DNA of 64,000 bases, taken from Natronoarchaeum rubrum. GTDB taxonomy: Archaea; Halobacteriota; Halobacteria; Halobacteriales; Natronoarchaeaceae. The notes under the pieces are model-generated. The model had not been told where the DNA came from. It saw only the letters and a program-made list of their open reading frames with translations, and made no database searches. Shown here piece by piece: positions 1 to 9,116 of this stretch (positions are counted from its first letter, which is position 1; each line of letters opens with the position of its first letter). The stretch covers positions 186,001 through 250,000 of the forward strand of contig NZ_JANHDP010000004.1 of assembly GCF_024494695.1 (NCBI RefSeq). Reading direction: 5' to 3'. Both the position numbers and the translations under genes were made by a program.

Positions 1-460
1 CGGCGCCGTTGAGACGCATCCGGAACACGTTGGGGCGCTGGCGGTTGATGTCGCGGCGACCCATGTAGATCTCGCAGGGCATATCGAGGTGTGCCGCGGC
101 CATCGCCGTCGCGGTGCCGTGCTGGCCGGCGCCGGTCTCGGCGACGATGCGCTCCTTGCCCATGTACTTCGCCAGCAGCACCTGGCCGAGCGCGTTGTTG
201 AGCTTGTGGGCGCCGCCGTGGAGCAGATCTTCGCGTTTGAGATAGACGTCGGCGTCGTAGCGCTCGGATAGCTGATCGGCGCGCTGCAAGGGCGTGGGTC
301 GGCCGCCGAAGTCGGCCAGGCGCTCCCGGAACTCGTCCATGAACCCGTCCTCGTTCTCGAGGACGTAGCGCTCGTAGGCGTCGGTGAGCTCCTCGATCGC
401 CGGCATCAACACTTCCGGCACGTACTGTCCGCCGTACTCTCCGAACTTCGTCGTGCTCAT
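1..460 (-). CDS. trpB: Tryptophan synthase beta chain, N-terminal part (cut by window edge)
   Basis: This PLP enzyme makes L-tryptophan from indole and serine. The first 153 residues are visible and begin [16 protein letters not shown], a typical TrpB start. The segment [19 protein letters not shown] carries the PLP-binding lysine at about residue 86, and AETGAGQHG follows. The ATG overlaps the stop of trpC by four bases (ATGA), and a GGAG lies about eight bases upstream inside trpC, so translation is probably coupled. The gene continues beyond base 1; trpA would be expected next but is outside the window. Confidence 0.97.
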   Translation of the reverse strand, partial: MSTTKFGEYGGQYVPEVLMPAIEELTDAYERYVLENEDGFMDEFRERLADFGGRPTPLQRADQLSERYDADVYLKREDLLHGGAHKLNNALGQVLLAKYMGKERIVAETGAGQHGTATAMAAAHLDMPCEIYMGRRDINRQRPNVFRMRLNGA

Positions 461-1314
461 TCGTTGTCTCCTCTCTGGGACTCCGCCATGGTCAGTCGTT
501 CGGTGTTCTCTCGAACGGTTGCGGCCGGATCCGCGTCGTCGTCCTCGCGAGGCGAAGCCGAGCGAGGGCTCGATGAGCTTCGCTCATCGGTGTCGTAGTC
601 CATGATCGCGCTGCCGATCAGCAGGGCGTCGGCGCCCGCCTCCCGCATCCGTCGGACGTCTGCCGGCGTCGAGACGCCGCTTTCGGCGATCAGCGTCACG
701 TCGTCGGGTGCGTGCGCGGCGACGTCCTCGAACGTCGCGAGGTCGACCTCCAGCTTCGCGAGGTCGCGGTTGTTCACCCCGACGAATTCGGCACCGGCGT
801 CGATCGCTCGTTCCAGTTCCTCGCGCGTGTGAACTTCGACGAGCACCTGAAACCCTCGATCGCGGGCCGCCGCGAGCAGGTCGGCCAGATCGTCGCCGAC
901 GAACCGCGCGATCAGCAGGACGACGTCGGCCTCGACGGCGTCGAGCTGGGCCTCGCGCAGCAGGAAATCCTTGCGCAACACCGGTACGTCGACGGCCTCG
1001 CGCACTCGTTCGAGGTACTCCGGGCTGCCGCCGAAGTGCTCCGGTTCGGTGAGCACCGAGAGGGCGGCCGCACCGCCGTCGACCATCGCGCGGGCGAGCT
1101 CGACGGGATCGTCGGTTCGGGTACCCTCCGTCGTCGGGCTGGTGGGCTTGACCTCGGCGATCACCGGCGTCCGGCCGTCCGCCTCCGTCGCCGCGACGGC
1201 GTCGTCGAGCGACCGGGGGTCGACCGACACGCGCTCTCCGTCGGGCGAGTCGCGCCGTTCGGCGGCGTCGAGGATCGATCGGACCGCCGGCGCTACGTCT
1301 TCATCAGCGTCCAT
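457..1314 (-). CDS. trpC: Indole-3-glycerol phosphate synthase with a repeat-derived C-terminal insert
   Basis: The product closes the indole ring from carboxyphenylamino-deoxyribulose phosphate in tryptophan synthesis. The 285-residue TIM barrel shows [10 protein letters not shown] (Lys56), VLRKDF (Lys115), VLVEVH (Glu160), GVNNRDL (179-185) and AESG (about 210-213), all expected active-site strands. After the barrel the protein should end soon, but residues 243-259 are a Ser/Arg/Pro-rich stretch ([16 protein letters not shown]) encoded exactly by a double-hairpin repeat (538-588). The frame continues through it to a normal-looking tail. The insert lies beyond the catalytic residues, so activity is probably kept. 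It is the upstream partner of trpB, with a four-base overlap. Confidence 0.96.
   Translation of the reverse strand: MDADEDVAPAVRSILDAAERRDSPDGERVSVDPRSLDDAVAATEADGRTPVIAEVKPTSPTTEGTRTDDPVELARAMVDGGAAALSVLTEPEHFGGSPEYLERVREAVDVPVLRKDFLLREAQLDAVEADVVLLIARFVGDDLADLLAAARDRGFQVLVEVHTREELERAIDAGAEFVGVNNRDLAKLEVDLATFEDVAAHAPDDVTLIAESGVSTPADVRRMREAGADALLIGSAIMDYDTDERSSSSPRSASPREDDDADPAATVRENTERLTMAESQRGDNE
538..588 (-). repeat. Double-hairpin repeat unit inserted in the trpC frame
   Basis: On the minus strand the unit starts with hairpin one, GATGAGCGAAGCTCATC, followed by a second hairpin with stem CCTCGC/GCGAGG, and ends in GGACGAC. It has the same 51-bp architecture as the tandem units at 22179-22335, and hairpin one differs from the unit at 22285 only in the loop. 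Its 51 bases equal 17 codons, so it keeps the trpC frame. Confidence 0.8.
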
Positions 1315-1473
1315 TATCGTACATTAACGGACGGAAATGCACATAAGACTTGCGCACCCGCGCGACGCGTCTACTCCAAAGCGGTGCTAATTCGACAAAA
1401 AGTGCGATCGGGACTATCTACAGACGGGGGACGATGCCGGATGCCGGAACGTCGCCGAACGTCGGCGTCCGAC

Positions 1474-3642
1474 CTACTTCCAGGCGTCGTCGTACTCGCC
1501 CGTCGAGTCCGCGGGCGTCGTGTACGTCCGATTCGAGCCGGACTCCCAGGTGACGCTCCCGCTGTCGTCTTTCTTGATGAACTTGAACTCCAGATCGGTC
1601 CCGGCGGGGACGCTCACGTCGTGGTACCAGTCGGGGTACTCGTGTTCGACCTGGTTGAAGAACGGCCCGACGGCCTGGGCCGTGTCCCAGTTCCCCAGTT
1701 CGGGGACGTTGCCGACGAGGTAGACGCTCTCACCGGGGTCGGTGGTGGCGTCTCTGACGACGAACCGGACCGACTCCTGACTGGCCGTCAACACCTCGAA
1801 GTGGTCGAACGAGCCGCTCTGGTTGCCGTTCGCGTCGGTCACCGAGACCGCGTACTCGCCGCCGCCGACGTTCGGGACGGTGACCTCGATCTCCGTGTCC
1901 GACCAGGAGACGACGTTCGCGTCGGTGCCGCCGAACTGGACCGAGCCGGTCGCGTCGCCGAACCCTTCCCCGCTGACCACGACGCTGTTTCCGGGCGTCC
2001 CCATCGTCGGGCCGACGTGGCCGAGCGTCGGGCTCGTCGTCGAGCCGTTGTAGGTCCAGACCGAGACGGTCTGTGGCCCCAGCGAGTAGGTGTCGACCGA
2101 GCCGTCGGCGTTGACCGTGAGCTGGTGCCCGTCGATCAGGCCGTCGAGCTCGTCCGAGTACGTTCCCTCGGGCAGCGCCGTGAACAGCCCGGAAATGTCG
2201 TACCAGGCGGTGCTGCTGCGGTTGATCCCGACCAGGACGACGTTGTCGCCGAACTCGCGCTCGTAGAACAGCACGTCGCTGTTGACCCACCGCTCCTGGG
2301 TGTCGCCGTACGCCAGCGCGGGGTTCTCCTTGCGCAGCGGCGCGAGCTTCTGGATCACCTGGTAGGCGGTCGTCGTCTTGTCGAACGACGCCATCTTGGC
2401 GCGGTTCGCGGGGTTGCCGGGCTCGTTCGCGCCGGTCATGTACTGCTCGGTGCCGTAGTAGATGTTCGGCACGCCCCGCGAGGTCAACAGCACGGCCAGC
2501 GCCATGTCGGTGTTCGTCGTGTCCCCGCCCTCGGGCGTGAACCGGTCCATGTCGTGGTTGTCGATGAACGTGACCTGATCGAGGATCTGATCGTGCTCGG
2601 CCTCGGTCTCCGCGAGCATGTCGACGAACCCGTTCCACCCGTCGTCGCTGAACTCCTTGAGCACCTGCTGGAGATCCTGCCCGAACCGGAAGTCGAGCAG
2701 GCTCATCCCGCTGTCGTTGGAGAACTCGTAGTACCGGGAGTTGCTCTCGTCGGCGCCGATGAACCACTCGCCGAACGTGAACACCGGGCGGTGCTCGTAG
2801 ATCGTGTCCATCAGCGTCTTCTGCCACTCGGGGGACATGTGAGCGACGGCGTCAACCCGGATCCCGTCGATGCCCGTATCCAGCCACATCTCGACCGCCT
2901 CCTTGAGGTACGTGTCGATGAACGACGACTGGAGCGCGTAGTCGGGCAGATCGTACAGATTCTTGTACAGCGTCTCCTCGTAGGAGGGACCGGAGCTGAA
3001 GTCGATGCCGCCGTTGTGCCGGAAGTAGCCCGGATCGTCGCCGTACGACGCGACGTACTCCCCGTCGTCGTACAGCGCCCCGTCCTCCATGAACGACGGG
3101 TCGTCCTCCCTGGCCGGGTTCGTATGGTTCGGGATGAAGTCGATGACGACCTTGATGTCGTTCTGATGGGCGACGTCGACCAGCTGCTGGAAGTCGCTCA
3201 TGTCCCCGAAGATCGGGTTGGGCGATTTGAGGTCGCGCACCCAGTAGCCGTGGTACGCCGCCGAGTCGTAATCGGGGTGGATCTCGTAGACGTTCTCGAA
3301 CGGCGGGGAGATCCACAGCGCCGTCACGCCCATGTCGGTGAGGTAGCCGTCCTCGATCTTGTCGATGATCCCCTGCCAGTCGCCGCCGCAGTACTTCGTC
3401 AGCTCGCTGCAGTCCTCGTCGTACAGTTCCCCGTCGGGATTGTTCGACGTGTCGCCGTCCCGCAGACGGTCGGTCAGGACCTGATAGATGACGTCCTCGG
3501 TGTAGTTAACCCGCGAACCGACGTCGGTCGTCGAGACCGACGATAGGTCCGCCGTTTCGGCGCTGGCGCCGCCGATACCGCTTGCCAGGCCGAACGATCC
3601 AACGCCCATCGCCTTCAGCACCTGTCGACGTTTGAAATCCAT
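1474..3642 (-). CDS. Secreted cyclodextrin glucanotransferase-type GH13 alpha-amylase
   Basis: This is a 722-residue extracellular starch-active enzyme. The N-terminus (RRQVLKAMGVGSFGLASG) is a twin-arginine signal. The GH13 barrel shows DFIPNHT, DGIRVDAVAHM with nucleophile Asp264, FTFGEWF with acid/base Glu292, and FIDNHD ending in Asp364. These forms, plus Tyr230 in NLYDL (the central aromatic residue of cyclodextrin glucanotransferases), point to CGTase rather than plain alpha-amylase. A beta domain, an IPT/TIG domain (about 555-635) and a C-terminal CBM20 starch-binding domain (about 640-722) complete the A-B-C-D-E layout. The usual Lys after the nucleophile motif (DAVKH) is Ala here. 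A maltogenic amylase of the same architecture is the main alternative. Confidence 0.9.
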   Translation of the reverse strand: MDFKRRQVLKAMGVGSFGLASGIGGASAETADLSSVSTTDVGSRVNYTEDVIYQVLTDRLRDGDTSNNPDGELYDEDCSELTKYCGGDWQGIIDKIEDGYLTDMGVTALWISPPFENVYEIHPDYDSAAYHGYWVRDLKSPNPIFGDMSDFQQLVDVAHQNDIKVVIDFIPNHTNPAREDDPSFMEDGALYDDGEYVASYGDDPGYFRHNGGIDFSSGPSYEETLYKNLYDLPDYALQSSFIDTYLKEAVEMWLDTGIDGIRVDAVAHMSPEWQKTLMDTIYEHRPVFTFGEWFIGADESNSRYYEFSNDSGMSLLDFRFGQDLQQVLKEFSDDGWNGFVDMLAETEAEHDQILDQVTFIDNHDMDRFTPEGGDTTNTDMALAVLLTSRGVPNIYYGTEQYMTGANEPGNPANRAKMASFDKTTTAYQVIQKLAPLRKENPALAYGDTQERWVNSDVLFYEREFGDNVVLVGINRSSTAWYDISGLFTALPEGTYSDELDGLIDGHQLTVNADGSVDTYSLGPQTVSVWTYNGSTTSPTLGHVGPTMGTPGNSVVVSGEGFGDATGSVQFGGTDANVVSWSDTEIEVTVPNVGGGEYAVSVTDANGNQSGSFDHFEVLTASQESVRFVVRDATTDPGESVYLVGNVPELGNWDTAQAVGPFFNQVEHEYPDWYHDVSVPAGTDLEFKFIKKDDSGSVTWESGSNRTYTTPADSTGEYDDAWK

Positions 3643-3725
3643 GCAGCAGTTTTATTAGCCGATTACTACTTGGGTTTTATCTTAAATATATTTAACAATT
3701 ATACTAATTAATAATTAAGGATCCT
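3643..3725 (-). promoter_or_regulatory. AT-rich promoter of the CGTase-type gene
   Basis: This stretch is strikingly AT-rich in a GC-rich genome. Read on the minus strand it contains TATATTTAAGATAAAA at about 3677-3692, a plausible TATA region some 40 bases before the ATG. Further AT runs (TTAATTATTAATTAG) lie upstream and may be activator or repressor sites for carbon control. Confidence 0.6.
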
Positions 3726-3788
3726 ACCGTCGTCCGCCCGCCGAGGACGCGGCGCCATCTTGAAGTTCGTGACTCACGGAGCAGGAGC

Positions 3789-4256
3789 ATGGACGCAGAC
3801 GACGCCGGCATCTACGCGCGCGACTCGGAGTATCTCGATAGATCGGTCCAGCTCGGCGTCGCCAGCAGCAAGGTGCTGCGGGTGACGTTCCCCGAGTCGG
3901 CCGACGCCGACGCGGCGACCGACCATCCCCTGCTCGACCGGATCGACGACTACCTCACGGGCGTCGAGGAGGAGAACTTCGCGGACGTACAGGTCGCGCT
4001 GACGATGCCGACCGACCAGCGCAAAGTGCTTGAGTCGGTCAGAGACGTCCCCTACGGCGAGTCGGTGACCGTGGCGGCGATCGCCCGCATGACGCCTTCC
4101 CTGAACGACGACGACGAGGAGGACCTGACGCTCGTACGTACCGCGCTGGCGGAGAATCCGGCGCCGCTCGTGATCCCGGACCACCGCGTCAGCGACGGAC
4201 CGAGCGCGGCGCCGCCGGCCGTCGAGCAGCGCCTCCGTTCGATCGAGGGGCTCTGA
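3789..4256 (+). CDS. Alkyltransferase-like (MGMT/Ogt-related) protein with Cys replaced by Asp
   Basis: The second half of this 155-residue protein resembles the DNA-binding domain of O6-alkylguanine-DNA alkyltransferases: PTDQRKVLESV, VPYGESVTV (87-95), a recognition-helix-like stretch LVRTALAENPAPL, then IPDHRV (129-134). Real alkyltransferases have PCHR there; this one has Pro-Asp-His-Arg, so the methyl-accepting cysteine is missing at residue 131. It therefore cannot act as a suicide alkyltransferase. It may bind damaged DNA as alkyltransferase-like (ATL) proteins do and flag lesions for excision repair. The surrounding motif is intact, so decay is unlikely. It stands alone, six bases before a convergent gene's stop. 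Confidence 0.8.
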   Translation: MDADDAGIYARDSEYLDRSVQLGVASSKVLRVTFPESADADAATDHPLLDRIDDYLTGVEEENFADVQVALTMPTDQRKVLESVRDVPYGESVTVAAIARMTPSLNDDDEEDLTLVRTALAENPAPLVIPDHRVSDGPSAAPPAVEQRLRSIEGL

Positions 4257-4262
4257 AGCCCC

Positions 4263-4622
4263 TCAGAACCCCAGCGCCCGCTTGAGCGACGCCAGCACGC
4301 CCGGATCGTCGGTGGGGAGCTCCCGGGCCACCGCGTCGAGTTCCTCGTCGCCGAAGCGCTCGTCGTCCCGAGCCGAGCGCAGCCACACCTCCCACTCGTC
4401 CTCGGTGAGAACGCCTCGCGAGTCGGGTCCCCACTGGCCGACGAGCGCCTCGCGATCGGGAAACGGGACGTCCATGTCGCCCCCGCCCCAGTACAGCGGG
4501 ACGAGCTTGAATTCGTACTCCTCGTGGTCGAGCGGCCGGAATCGGTAGGGGTACTCCTCGTAGAGAAACACGTCGTCGGGCGTGACGACCTCGCCGTCCG
4601 GAAGCTCCAGCGTCTCGGGCAT
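4263..4622 (-). CDS. Conserved hypothetical acidic protein, 119 residues
   Basis: I do not recognise a named family. The protein begins MPETLELPDGEVVTPDD and is soluble, acidic and tryptophan-rich (GQWGPD, DEWEVWLRS), with no membrane segment or cysteine motif. The ATG at 4622 is preferred because the longer frame from 4694 adds an arginine-rich, unlikely N-terminus and approaches the palindromic element at 4711-5036. It ends six bases from the convergent AGT-like gene. Confidence 0.7.
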   Translation of the reverse strand: MPETLELPDGEVVTPDDVFLYEEYPYRFRPLDHEEYEFKLVPLYWGGGDMDVPFPDREALVGQWGPDSRGVLTEDEWEVWLRSARDDERFGDEELDAVARELPTDDPGVLASLKRALGF

Positions 4623-4710
4623 CTGTGCGGTTGTTGGACGCGCTCGTCCTTGAGGATTGCCGACTAGGACACGTTTCGCTCGACGGTTCAGCACCTGCGT
4701 CGCGAACGGT

Positions 4711-5036
4711 CACTACCGCCTCGAAAGCCCCTGCCGTTCGCGGCGCTACGCGCCGCGGGCTCGGGAAACGACGTTTCCCGGCGGCTCCGGTCGATGGACT
4801 CGCTGTGCTCCTCGCCGCCTTCGGTGGCTGCGGTGCTTGCTTCGTCCGTCTTCCCGGAGCCGGCAGCCCCTTTCAGTCCCACCCGATGCCGGTCGATCAA
4901 CTGGCGCGGGTGGGACTGAAAGGGGCCGGTCGATCGGCCCTTCCCGGGCGACGCAAGCACTGGAGCGACCGGAGGGAGCGAAGCGCGCAGCGAGCCCCGG
5001 ACGGCCGATCGACCGGGGGCTTTCGAGGCGGTAGTG
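4711..5036. repeat. Nested long palindrome, possibly a foldback or MITE-like element
   Basis: The 457-base spacer between the genes ending at 5080 and starting at 4622 is almost filled by one inverted-repeat structure. The outer arms (4711-4731 and 5016-5036) are 21-base perfect inverted repeats. Inside are GTGCTTGC (4833-4840) paired with GCAAGCAC (4953-4960), and a perfect 19-base central pair, 4867-4885 with 4907-4925, whose right arm reads CGGGTGGGACTGAAAGGGG. Smaller hairpins such as GGGAAACGACGTTTCCC sit in the left half. No coding potential is convincing. Confidence 0.8.
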
Positions 5037-5079
5037 TTCGAAGCCACTCCGCCGAGCCGATCACGTACAGGACTAACTG

Positions 5080-6009
5080 CTAGCCGGCCCACTCGATCCC
5101 GAGGCCCTCGTGAACGACGAACTCCAGGGCGTTGATCAGGTAGTGGGCCACGATCACCGTCAGCAAGCTCCCCGTCAGCACGAACGCTGCCGCGAGGACG
5201 CCTCCGAGCAGCCCGGTGACGATCATGCCGCTGGGGCCCTGGATGCCGTGGCCGAAGCCAAAGGCCAGCGAGGAAGCGGCCGCGAGCACCCAGGGCGAGA
5301 CGCCGAAGCCCGCCGACAGCGCGCCGATCAGCGCGGCGCGAAAGAGCAACTCCTCGAAGACGGCGATGATCGGCAGCACGACCGCCAACAGTACGATCCA
5401 GCCCACGAGTGTGTCCGGCCCGAGCGCGCCCCGGAGCTCCTCGCTGTACTCGATACCGACCCGGTCGAGGTTGGCCGCGAGCAGTTCGTTGCCGGCGTAC
5501 AGCGCGACGCCGAGCCCGAGGCCGACGCCGAGCGCCGGCCAGCCGACGTTCGCGGCGGCGTCGATCCCGAGCGAGGTCGCGGGGACGTCGGCGGCCCACG
5601 CCGCGACGAGCAGGATCGCGCCGAGCGCGCCGTGGGTCACTGCGACGTTCGCCAGCAGGGCGCCCGTCGAGAGCGATTGGAGGTCGGCGTCGTTGCGTCG
5701 AGCCCCGCGGCCGGAGCGCTCCGGTCGCCGGTCCGCGCGGTCTATCGCCGATCCATCGGCGGAAGCCGCGTCCCGCTCGCCATCGATCTCGGCGGCGTCC
5801 GGGTTCTGCGGGTCGCCGCCCTCGTGCGGCTGAGCCGCAGCGGCGTCGCGCAGTTGTGCCTCGGCATCCTCGCGCAGTTGGGCGGCGGAACGCCGCCTCT
5901 GGCGGTTCTCCGATCCGCCGCTCGATGCCGTTTGCGTGGCGCGGGCGAGCACGAGCACCACCGCGAGGACGGCGAACACGACGAGCGCGAAGGCGGCCCA
6001 CTGAGTCAC
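5080..6009 (-). CDS. CPBP family intramembrane metalloprotease (CAAX-protease-like)
   Basis: This is a 309-residue polytopic membrane protein of the Rce1/CPBP clan. An N-terminal membrane anchor (about 5-23) is followed by a long charged, disordered linker (25-110) and then a bundle of helices. The signature motifs are present: EELLFR (219-224, the EExxxR motif), FGFGH (250-254, metal-binding His) and AHYLIN with a further His at about 289. Haloarchaea lack classical prenylated CAAX proteins, so the substrate is unknown. The long N-terminal linker is unusual and may place the protease on a partner. It is codirectional with the gene at 4263, with the palindromic element between. Confidence 0.88.
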   Translation of the reverse strand: MTQWAAFALVVFAVLAVVLVLARATQTASSGGSENRQRRRSAAQLREDAEAQLRDAAAAQPHEGGDPQNPDAAEIDGERDAASADGSAIDRADRRPERSGRGARRNDADLQSLSTGALLANVAVTHGALGAILLVAAWAADVPATSLGIDAAANVGWPALGVGLGLGVALYAGNELLAANLDRVGIEYSEELRGALGPDTLVGWIVLLAVVLPIIAVFEELLFRAALIGALSAGFGVSPWVLAAASSLAFGFGHGIQGPSGMIVTGLLGGVLAAAFVLTGSLLTVIVAHYLINALEFVVHEGLGIEWAG

Positions 6010-6054
6010 GTTGCACCGTACGAACCGGCGATAGAAAAGATGCCCCTTTAGAGC

Positions 6055-8259
6055 CTACTGCGGGCTCGGGTTCGATCCGCCGGGACCGACCTGCGGATCG
6101 AGTGCGTTCCCGGTGATGCTCTTGAGGCGGTCGACGAGGCTGTCCTTCTCGGTCTCGCCCGCCAGCGCGACGTCGAGCACCTCGCTGATGTTGCTGACCG
6201 GGACGATCTCGACCATCTCCTCGTACTCGTCCTCGATCATCACGTCCTGCTCGTTGGCCTTCGGGATGATGATCGTCTCGATGCCGGACTTGGCGGCGGC
6301 CTCGATCTTGTGGGTGACGCCGCCGACGGGCAGCACGTCGCCCCGCACCGACAGCGAGCCGGTCATCGCCAGATCCTGACGGACCGGAATATCCTCCAGC
6401 GCCGAAATGACGGCGGTAGCGACCGTGATCGACGCCGAGTCGCCGTCGACGCCCTGCTGGCCCGCCTGAACGAACTGGATGTGAACGTCCTTCTCGGAGA
6501 GGTCGACGTCCGAGAACTTCTTGATGATCGCGGAGACGTTCTGGACCGACTCCTCGGCCATCTCTTGGAGCTTCCCGGTGGCGATCACCTGGCCGCCGCC
6601 CTGCGCGGGCGCGACCTCCGCCATGACGGGAAGCATGATGCCCGAGTCCTCGCCCATCACGGCGAGGCCGTTCACGCGGCCGACGACGTCGCCGTCGGCG
6701 ACCGTGAGCTCGTAGTCCTTGCGGCGCTCGATGTAGGTGTCGGCGAGCTGCTGCTCGATCGAGCGCGAGCGCTTCTTGGCCTGCAGCACGTCCTCGCGCT
6801 CGGTGAACTCCTTGTCCTCGGCGCGGGCGATGTCGCCCGCGACGCGGACCAGACCGCCGAGGTTCCGGAACAGCAGCGTCAGGTGGCCCTTCCGGCCCGA
6901 GCGGCGCTTGGCTTCGAGCACCACTTCCTTCGCCGCTTCGGGCGTGAAGTGGGGCAGGCGGCCGTCCTTCTCGACCTCCTGTGCGATGAACCGGATGTAC
7001 TTCCGGCGCATCTCGGGGGTGTCCTCGATGGTGTCGTCCATGAACACCTCGTACCCGTACCCCTTGATGCGGGAGCGCAGCGCGGGGTGCATGTTCTCCA
7101 GCGCGTCGCGGTTCCCCGCGGCGATCATGATGAAGTCACAGGGGACGGGCTCGGTCTGGACCATCGCGCCCGAGGAGCGCTCGGACTGGCCCGTGATCGA
7201 GAACTCGCCCTCCTGGATGGCCGTCATCAGCTTCTGCTGGCTGCGGATGTCGAGCGTGTTGATCTCGTCGACGAACAGCACGCCCTTGTTGGCCTTGTGG
7301 ATCGCCCCCGGCTCGACGCGGTCGTGGCTGGGGGTCTCCATCCCGCCGGACTGGAACGGGTCGTGGCGGACGTCGCCCAGCAGCGCGCCGGCGTGGGCGC
7401 CGGTGGCGTCCTCGAAGGGCGCCTGGGTCTGCTCGGCGGCGTTGACGATCATGTTGGGGATCATCGCGTCGCTGCCCCGCTGCGTGTAGCGGAACAGGAT
7501 GTAGACCGCCACGGCGGCGATGATACCCAGCAGGAGCGACGCTCCCGTGATGAGGGTGTACCCGAGGATGATCGCGACGATGATCAGCATCAGGAAGGTG
7601 CGCAGCTGGTTGCGCTTGCGCGCCTCCTCCTTGTGAGCGTCGATGATCTGGTCGCCCTTACCGGCCGGAACCGTCCGGACCTTCGGCTCGTTGCCGTCGT
7701 CCGGGTTGTGGTAGACGAGAACGTCCTGAAGATCCTCCTTGGGCAGGAGGTGGCTCATCGCCTTGGCCAGCATCGACTTGCCGGTCCCCGGCGACCCGAT
7801 CATCATCACGTGGCGGCGCTGCTTGGCCGCCTTTTTGACGATGTCGCGAGCCTCGTCCTGGCCGATCACGTGGTCGACCAGCTCGTCGGGGATCGCGATC
7901 TCGTCGGTCGAGTCGATGTCGAGCCCCCCGAGCAGGTCGTCCTCGTCGAACTCGTCGCGAATGTCGGCCTCGACCTCGCTCCCGAGGTCGTCTTCGAGGC
8001 CGTATTCGTCGTCGAGGTCGTCGGCGGACTGGGACGACGTGTCTTCACTCGCGTCCTCGGCGTGCCCGCCGTCCTCTGTTCCCTCCCCCGTTTGCTGTTC
8101 ATTCCCCGACGGCGCGCCGTCCGACGCGTCGTCCGTCGGCTCCTCGGACTCGCCCGATCGCTCCGTGGCGTCCTCCTCCGGGGACGCCGGGACCTCGGCG
8201 GGCGGTTCGCTTCCCCCGTCCCTGCGGGGGTCGTCGTCGGTATCCGTGTCGTTACTCAT
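6055..8259 (-). CDS. lonB: Membrane-anchored ATP-dependent protease LonB
   Basis: This 734-residue archaeal Lon degrades misfolded and regulatory proteins at the membrane. The first 115 residues are an acidic disordered extension. Then come Walker A GSPGTGKS (155-162), two transmembrane helices inserted in the ATPase module (about 220-257), Walker [10 protein letters not shown] (326-334), and the protease domain with catalytic Ser608 in DGDSAS and Lys651 in GGVTHKIEA. The 43-residue Ser-Lys spacing matches the LonB dyad. The insertion of membrane helices between Walker A and B is diagnostic of archaeal LonB. The gene is transcribed away from nadM. Confidence 0.97.
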   Translation of the reverse strand: MSNDTDTDDDPRRDGGSEPPAEVPASPEEDATERSGESEEPTDDASDGAPSGNEQQTGEGTEDGGHAEDASEDTSSQSADDLDDEYGLEDDLGSEVEADIRDEFDEDDLLGGLDIDSTDEIAIPDELVDHVIGQDEARDIVKKAAKQRRHVMMIGSPGTGKSMLAKAMSHLLPKEDLQDVLVYHNPDDGNEPKVRTVPAGKGDQIIDAHKEEARKRNQLRTFLMLIIVAIILGYTLITGASLLLGIIAAVAVYILFRYTQRGSDAMIPNMIVNAAEQTQAPFEDATGAHAGALLGDVRHDPFQSGGMETPSHDRVEPGAIHKANKGVLFVDEINTLDIRSQQKLMTAIQEGEFSITGQSERSSGAMVQTEPVPCDFIMIAAGNRDALENMHPALRSRIKGYGYEVFMDDTIEDTPEMRRKYIRFIAQEVEKDGRLPHFTPEAAKEVVLEAKRRSGRKGHLTLLFRNLGGLVRVAGDIARAEDKEFTEREDVLQAKKRSRSIEQQLADTYIERRKDYELTVADGDVVGRVNGLAVMGEDSGIMLPVMAEVAPAQGGGQVIATGKLQEMAEESVQNVSAIIKKFSDVDLSEKDVHIQFVQAGQQGVDGDSASITVATAVISALEDIPVRQDLAMTGSLSVRGDVLPVGGVTHKIEAAAKSGIETIIIPKANEQDVMIEDEYEEMVEIVPVSNISEVLDVALAGETEKDSLVDRLKSITGNALDPQVGPGGSNPSPQ

Positions 8260-8296
8260 AGAATCGTTCTGCTACCTAATTCGAAGGCTGCGCTAC

Positions 8297-8305
8297 TGAT
8301 ATACT
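8297..8305 (-). promoter_or_regulatory. TATA element of lonB
   Basis: On the minus strand AGTATATCA lies about 38-46 bases before the lonB ATG, predicting a leader of roughly 10-20 bases. The remaining 8306-8555 spacer holds no recognisable gene. Near its right end, CCCTTATGCC (about 8524-8533) is a plausible TATA for leaderless nadM transcription. Confidence 0.5.
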
Positions 8306-8555
8306 TTCTCCCTCGGTGCGTCGTGGGCGCACGCGAGGACCGCCATACGGCGGTTTGACAGACAGTTCGGCCCGCAGCACCGACCGCCGGTCCTGTCGCG
8401 ACGCCAACCGGACGCTGCGGCGGCCGAGACACGACCAGTCGCGGCGCCGGCCGTCACGATAGCCGAGCAGCCGCGGCGTCGCAACGTGGCCCGGCGTCGA
8501 TCCACCTGCCGCGGCGTCTCGCCACCCTTATGCCCCGAGCGACGAACCGTCGAGC

Positions 8556-9080
8556 ATGACCCGCGGGTGCTACATCGGCCGATTCCAGCCGTTTCACAAC
8601 GGCCACCGCAGCATGGTCGAGGCCATCGTCGAGGACGACCACGTCGACGAGCTCGTGCTGGGCATCGGGAGCGCCGACGCCTCCCACACCAGACACGACC
8701 CCTTTACCGCCGGCGAGCGCATCATGATGCTCACGAAGTCGCTCGTCGACGTCGACCTCGTGACCTACGCGGTGCCGATCGAGGACCTCGATCGCAACTC
8801 CGTCTGGGTGAGCCACGTCCAGAGCATGAGCCCCGACTTCGACGTCGCGTACTCGAACAACCCCCTCGTCATCCAGCTGTTCGAGGAAGCCGGCGTCGAG
8901 GTGCGCCAGTCGCCGATGTTCAACCGCGAGGTGCTGGAGGGCTCGGAGGTCCGCGAGCGCATGATCAAAGACGGCAACTGGGAGTCGCTGGTGCCCGACG
9001 CCGTCGCCGAAGTCGTCGAGGAGATCGACGGCATCGAGCGCATCCAGCGCGTCAGCGAGACCGACAGCAACGGCGTCTGA
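8556..9080 (+). CDS. nadM: Nicotinamide-nucleotide adenylyltransferase (archaeal NMNAT)
   Basis: The enzyme joins NMN and ATP to form NAD. The 174-residue protein has the nucleotidyltransferase HxGH signature in GRFQPFHNGH (8-17), typical of the archaeal NadM family, and the C-terminal LEGSEVRERM replacing the usual ISGTEIR-type motif. Length and start are normal. It is followed after 36 bases by the SAM hydrolase, so the two may be cotranscribed. Confidence 0.96.
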   Translation: MTRGCYIGRFQPFHNGHRSMVEAIVEDDHVDELVLGIGSADASHTRHDPFTAGERIMMLTKSLVDVDLVTYAVPIEDLDRNSVWVSHVQSMSPDFDVAYSNNPLVIQLFEEAGVEVRQSPMFNREVLEGSEVRERMIKDGNWESLVPDAVAEVVEEIDGIERIQRVSETDSNGV

Positions 9081-9116
9081 CCCGGCCGTCCTCACATCCA
9101 CGACCACACAGCACCC

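Noticed and set aside
712..3546. Open frame of 944 codons on the plus strand
   Set aside because: It runs antisense through trpC and the CGTase gene, has no recognisable motif and an Arg/Val-rich composition typical of shadow frames in GC-rich DNA.
4129..4200. Frameshift or sequencing error explaining the missing Cys in the AGT-like protein
   Set aside because: The frame is continuous with normal residues on both sides (LVIP-DHRVSDGP), so a codon replacement is simpler than an error.
4711..5036. Insertion sequence with transposase
   Set aside because: The element has terminal inverted repeats but no coding frame with transposase motifs, and no direct target repeats are evident by eye.
6310..8358. 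Open frame of 682 codons antisense to lonB
   Set aside because: LonB has all family motifs on the other strand; this frame is a codon-bias mirror image.
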